Positions 62,182 through 64,000 of a stretch of DNA of 64,000 bases are shown here, piece after piece. Numbering within the stretch: the stretch's first letter is position 1; every line of letters starts with the position of its first letter. The DNA comes from VAZQ01 sp963739175. Lineage in GTDB: Bacteria; Pseudomonadota; Alphaproteobacteria; Rhizobiales; Xanthobacteraceae. The stretch is taken from NCBI GenBank assembly GCA_963739175.1, contig CAVTZH010000009.1, positions 1,116,001 to 1,180,000 of the forward strand, in the 5' to 3' direction. The position numbers and the translations under genes are program-made. Below the pieces are notes generated by a model that saw only the letters and a list, made by a program, of their open reading frames with translations, did not search any database and was not told the origin of the DNA.

Positions 62182-63378
62182 ATGCTGAATTCGCTCGATC
62201 TTGAGGGACGGCCCGAGGACACGCGCGTGGTCGTCGCGATGTCGGGCGGCGTCGATTCCTCGGTGACGGCGGCGCTGCTCAAGGCCGAGGGCTATGACGT
62301 CGTCGGCGTCACGCTCCAGCTCTACGACCATGGCGAGGCGACCCACCGCAAGGGCGCCTGCTGCGCCGGGCAGGACATCCACGACGCCCGCGCGGTCGCG
62401 AGCCGGATCGGCATTCCGCACTACGTGCTCGACTACGAGAGCCGCTTCAAGGAGACGGTGATCGATCCGTTCGCCGCGAGCTATGTCGCGGGCGAGACGC
62501 CGGTGCCGTGCGTCCACTGCAACATGTCGATCAAGTTCAAGGACCTGCTCACGACCGCGCGCGATCTTGGCGCGCGCGTGCTCGCGACCGGCCACTACGT
62601 CGCCAGCCGTCCGCTTAAGGGCGGCGGCCGCGCGCTCTATCGCGCCTGCGATGCCGAGCGCGACCAGAGCTATTTCCTGTTCGCGACCACCGCGGAGCAG
62701 CTCGACTTCCTGCGCTTTCCGCTCGGCGACAAGACCAAGGCGGAGACGCGCGAACTGGCGCGGCGCTTCGGGCTCTCGGTCGCCGACAAGCACGACAGCC
62801 AGGACATCTGCTTCGTGCCGACCGGCCGCTACACCGACATCGTCGAACGGCTGCGGCCGGGCGCCGCCGATCCCGGCGACATCGTCGATCTCTCCGGCCG
62901 CGTGATCGGCCGCCACGACGGCATCATCCATTTCACGGTCGGGCAGCGGCGCGGTCTCGGCGTCGCCGCCGGGCATCCGCTCTATGTGGTCAAGCTCGAC
63001 GCGGCGACGCGGCAGGTCATCGTCGGCCCGCGCGAGGCGCTGCGCAGGAGCCGCATGCAGCTGCGCGAGGTCAACTGGATCGGCGGCGGCGCGATCGACG
63101 AGGTGCTGGCCGACGATCGTCGCGAGGTGTTCGTGAAGGTGCGCTCGACGCGGCTGCCGCAGCCGGCCTGGCTGCGCCGTTCCGCCGCAGGCGTTTCCGG
63201 GGTCGAGGTCGAGTTGGCCGGCGGCGAGGACGGGGTTTCCCCCGGCCAAGCCTGCGTCTTCTATGACGCGCCGGACGGCCAGTCGCGGGTACTCGGTGGC
63301 GGATTCATCCAGAATGTGGCCGATCCGGCCCGGTCCCTGCCGCTGGAAGCGGCGCCGGCGGGTACCAGCCCGCCGTAA
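62182..63378 (+). CDS. mnmA: tRNA-specific 2-thiouridylase MnmA
   Basis: 398 residues. PP-loop VVVAMSGGVDSSVTAALLK (residues 16-34); the two catalytic cysteines in TPVPCVHCN and HDSQDICFVPTGRY; and GQRRGLGVAAGHPLYV in the C-terminal substrate domain. It thiolates U34 of tRNA(Lys, Glu, Gln) using sulfur relayed from IscS/TusE. Preceded by GAAGGAG about 24 bases from the ATG; an in-frame later start is unlikely because the family begins LNSLDLEGRPEDTRV. Confidence 0.96.
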   Translation: MLNSLDLEGRPEDTRVVVAMSGGVDSSVTAALLKAEGYDVVGVTLQLYDHGEATHRKGACCAGQDIHDARAVASRIGIPHYVLDYESRFKETVIDPFAASYVAGETPVPCVHCNMSIKFKDLLTTARDLGARVLATGHYVASRPLKGGGRALYRACDAERDQSYFLFATTAEQLDFLRFPLGDKTKAETRELARRFGLSVADKHDSQDICFVPTGRYTDIVERLRPGAADPGDIVDLSGRVIGRHDGIIHFTVGQRRGLGVAAGHPLYVVKLDAATRQVIVGPREALRRSRMQLREVNWIGGGAIDEVLADDRREVFVKVRSTRLPQPAWLRRSAAGVSGVEVELAGGEDGVSPGQACVFYDAPDGQSRVLGGGFIQNVADPARSLPLEAAPAGTSPP

Positions 63379-63543
63379 CCAGGTCCGGGGTTATCGGTCT
63401 GTTCAGGAATGCGAAATCAAAAAAATATTTTATGACAACACCACATAACCCGGCGTCGTTTGTTACGATACCGGGTCACACGGGGTGGAACATGCCGGCA
63501 GGACTTCGGCCAAAGGCTTGTAAGGGAGTTGCGTGACGTGTCG

Positions 63544-64000
63544 ATGACGGGTGAGTTGAGCAACGATTCGGTGGCGAAGACCTACGCGCAATGGGCGCGC
63601 TTTGCTCCGGTCTACGATCTCGTCTTCGGCCCCGCCCTCTCGCAGGGCCGCAAGGACTCCATCGCCGCCGCCGAACGGGTCGGCGGCCGCATCCTCGACG
63701 TCGGGGTCGGCACCGGCATTGCGCTGAAGGATTACTCCGGCCGCCATCGCGTGGTCGGCGTCGACTATTCCGAGCCGATGCTGCGCAAGGCGCAACAGCG
63801 CGTAAAGGAGCACAAGCTCAAGCACGTCGAGGCGCTCGCGGTCATGGACGGCACGCGGCTCGGCTTCCCGGACGGCGCGTTCGACGCGGTGCTCGCGCAA
63901 TACGTCATCACCACGGTGCCCGATCCGGAAGGCACGCTCGACGAGTTCGCGCGCGTCACCCGGCCGGGCGGCGAGATCATCCTGGTCAATCACCTGGGCG
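63544..64000 (+). CDS. pmtA: phosphatidylethanolamine N-methyltransferase-like (PmtA type), 3' end beyond window
   Basis: 153 residues in view. SNDSVAKTYAQWARFAPVYD and SQGRKDSIAAAERVGGRILD lead into SAM-binding motif I (VGVGTGIALKDYSG), VVGVDYSEPMLRKAQQRV, and DAVLAQYVITTVPDPEGTLD. This matches the Rhodobacter/rhizobial PmtA group that makes phosphatidylcholine by three methylations. GTG 63538 with GGGAG upstream is an alternative start two codons earlier. The gene continues past 64000. Confidence 0.85.
   Translation, partial: MTGELSNDSVAKTYAQWARFAPVYDLVFGPALSQGRKDSIAAAERVGGRILDVGVGTGIALKDYSGRHRVVGVDYSEPMLRKAQQRVKEHKLKHVEALAVMDGTRLGFPDGAFDAVLAQYVITTVPDPEGTLDEFARVTRPGGEIILVNHLG

Overview
This is a GC-rich stretch of chromosome from an alphaproteobacterium, most likely order Hyphomicrobiales (Rhizobiales) near Bradyrhizobiaceae/Xanthobacteraceae. 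The evidence is the set of cell-cycle and motility regulators (CtrA, ChpT, SciP, FlbD), the CheA-CheW-CheY-CheB-CheR order, the EipA (DUF1134) and DUF1236 proteins, orphan Bug/TctC binding proteins, and bradyrhizobial-style intergenic palindromes. Species cannot be fixed from the sequence alone.

Layout. 1-9.7 kb: catabolic and transport genes (two VOC proteins, a phthalate-dioxygenase-type reductase, a TSUP permease, an FAD oxidoreductase, two orphan TctC proteins, a MetE/UROD-like protein). 9.9-16 kb: an OPT transporter, a hidden broken GIY-YIG gene, tRNA-Val(CAC), a membrane-anchored coiled-coil protein, EipA, a YHS protein and CysQ. 16-22.5 kb: chpT followed by the chemotaxis operon. 22.6-28.7 kb: a ThDP enzyme facing a cupin-cupin-TctC-TctC operon, then a VOC protein. 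28.7-33.7 kb: a TPR protein, a cytochrome c, and ctrA divergent from fliI-fliJ. 33.7-38.6 kb: two large related palindromes, an ECF sigma/anti-sigma pair, an MFS carrier and an RTX protein. 38.8-40.9 kb: flhA. 41.6-50.6 kb: an accessory block with a VapBC45-like toxin-antitoxin, a second sigma/anti-sigma pair, a VanX-like peptidase, a membrane TIR protein and several small ORFs. 50.6-55.8 kb: the fliF-fliG-fliH-fliN-flbD operon. 55.9-64 kb: a DUF1236 protein, sciP, a broken MASE1 hybrid histidine kinase, flgD-fliK, mnmA and the start of a PmtA-like methyltransferase.

How it fits together. ChpT passes phosphate to CtrA, and SciP restrains CtrA. CtrA-box-like sequences (TTAA-N7-TTAA) lie upstream of flhA (perfect), fliF, cheA, fliI and sciP (one mismatch each), so the window carries much of a CtrA-motility circuit. 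The ctrA-fliI gap also holds five GANTC (CcrM) sites in 170 nt.

Caveat. About 25 single-base frameshifts occur in otherwise well-conserved genes, and most are explained by one extra base. That pattern looks more like uncorrected insertion errors than gene decay, so broken genes are annotated as full-length spans with the likely shift point given. Nine of the shifts fall in the MASE1 kinase alone. No CRISPR array, rRNA gene or insertion sequence was recognised.
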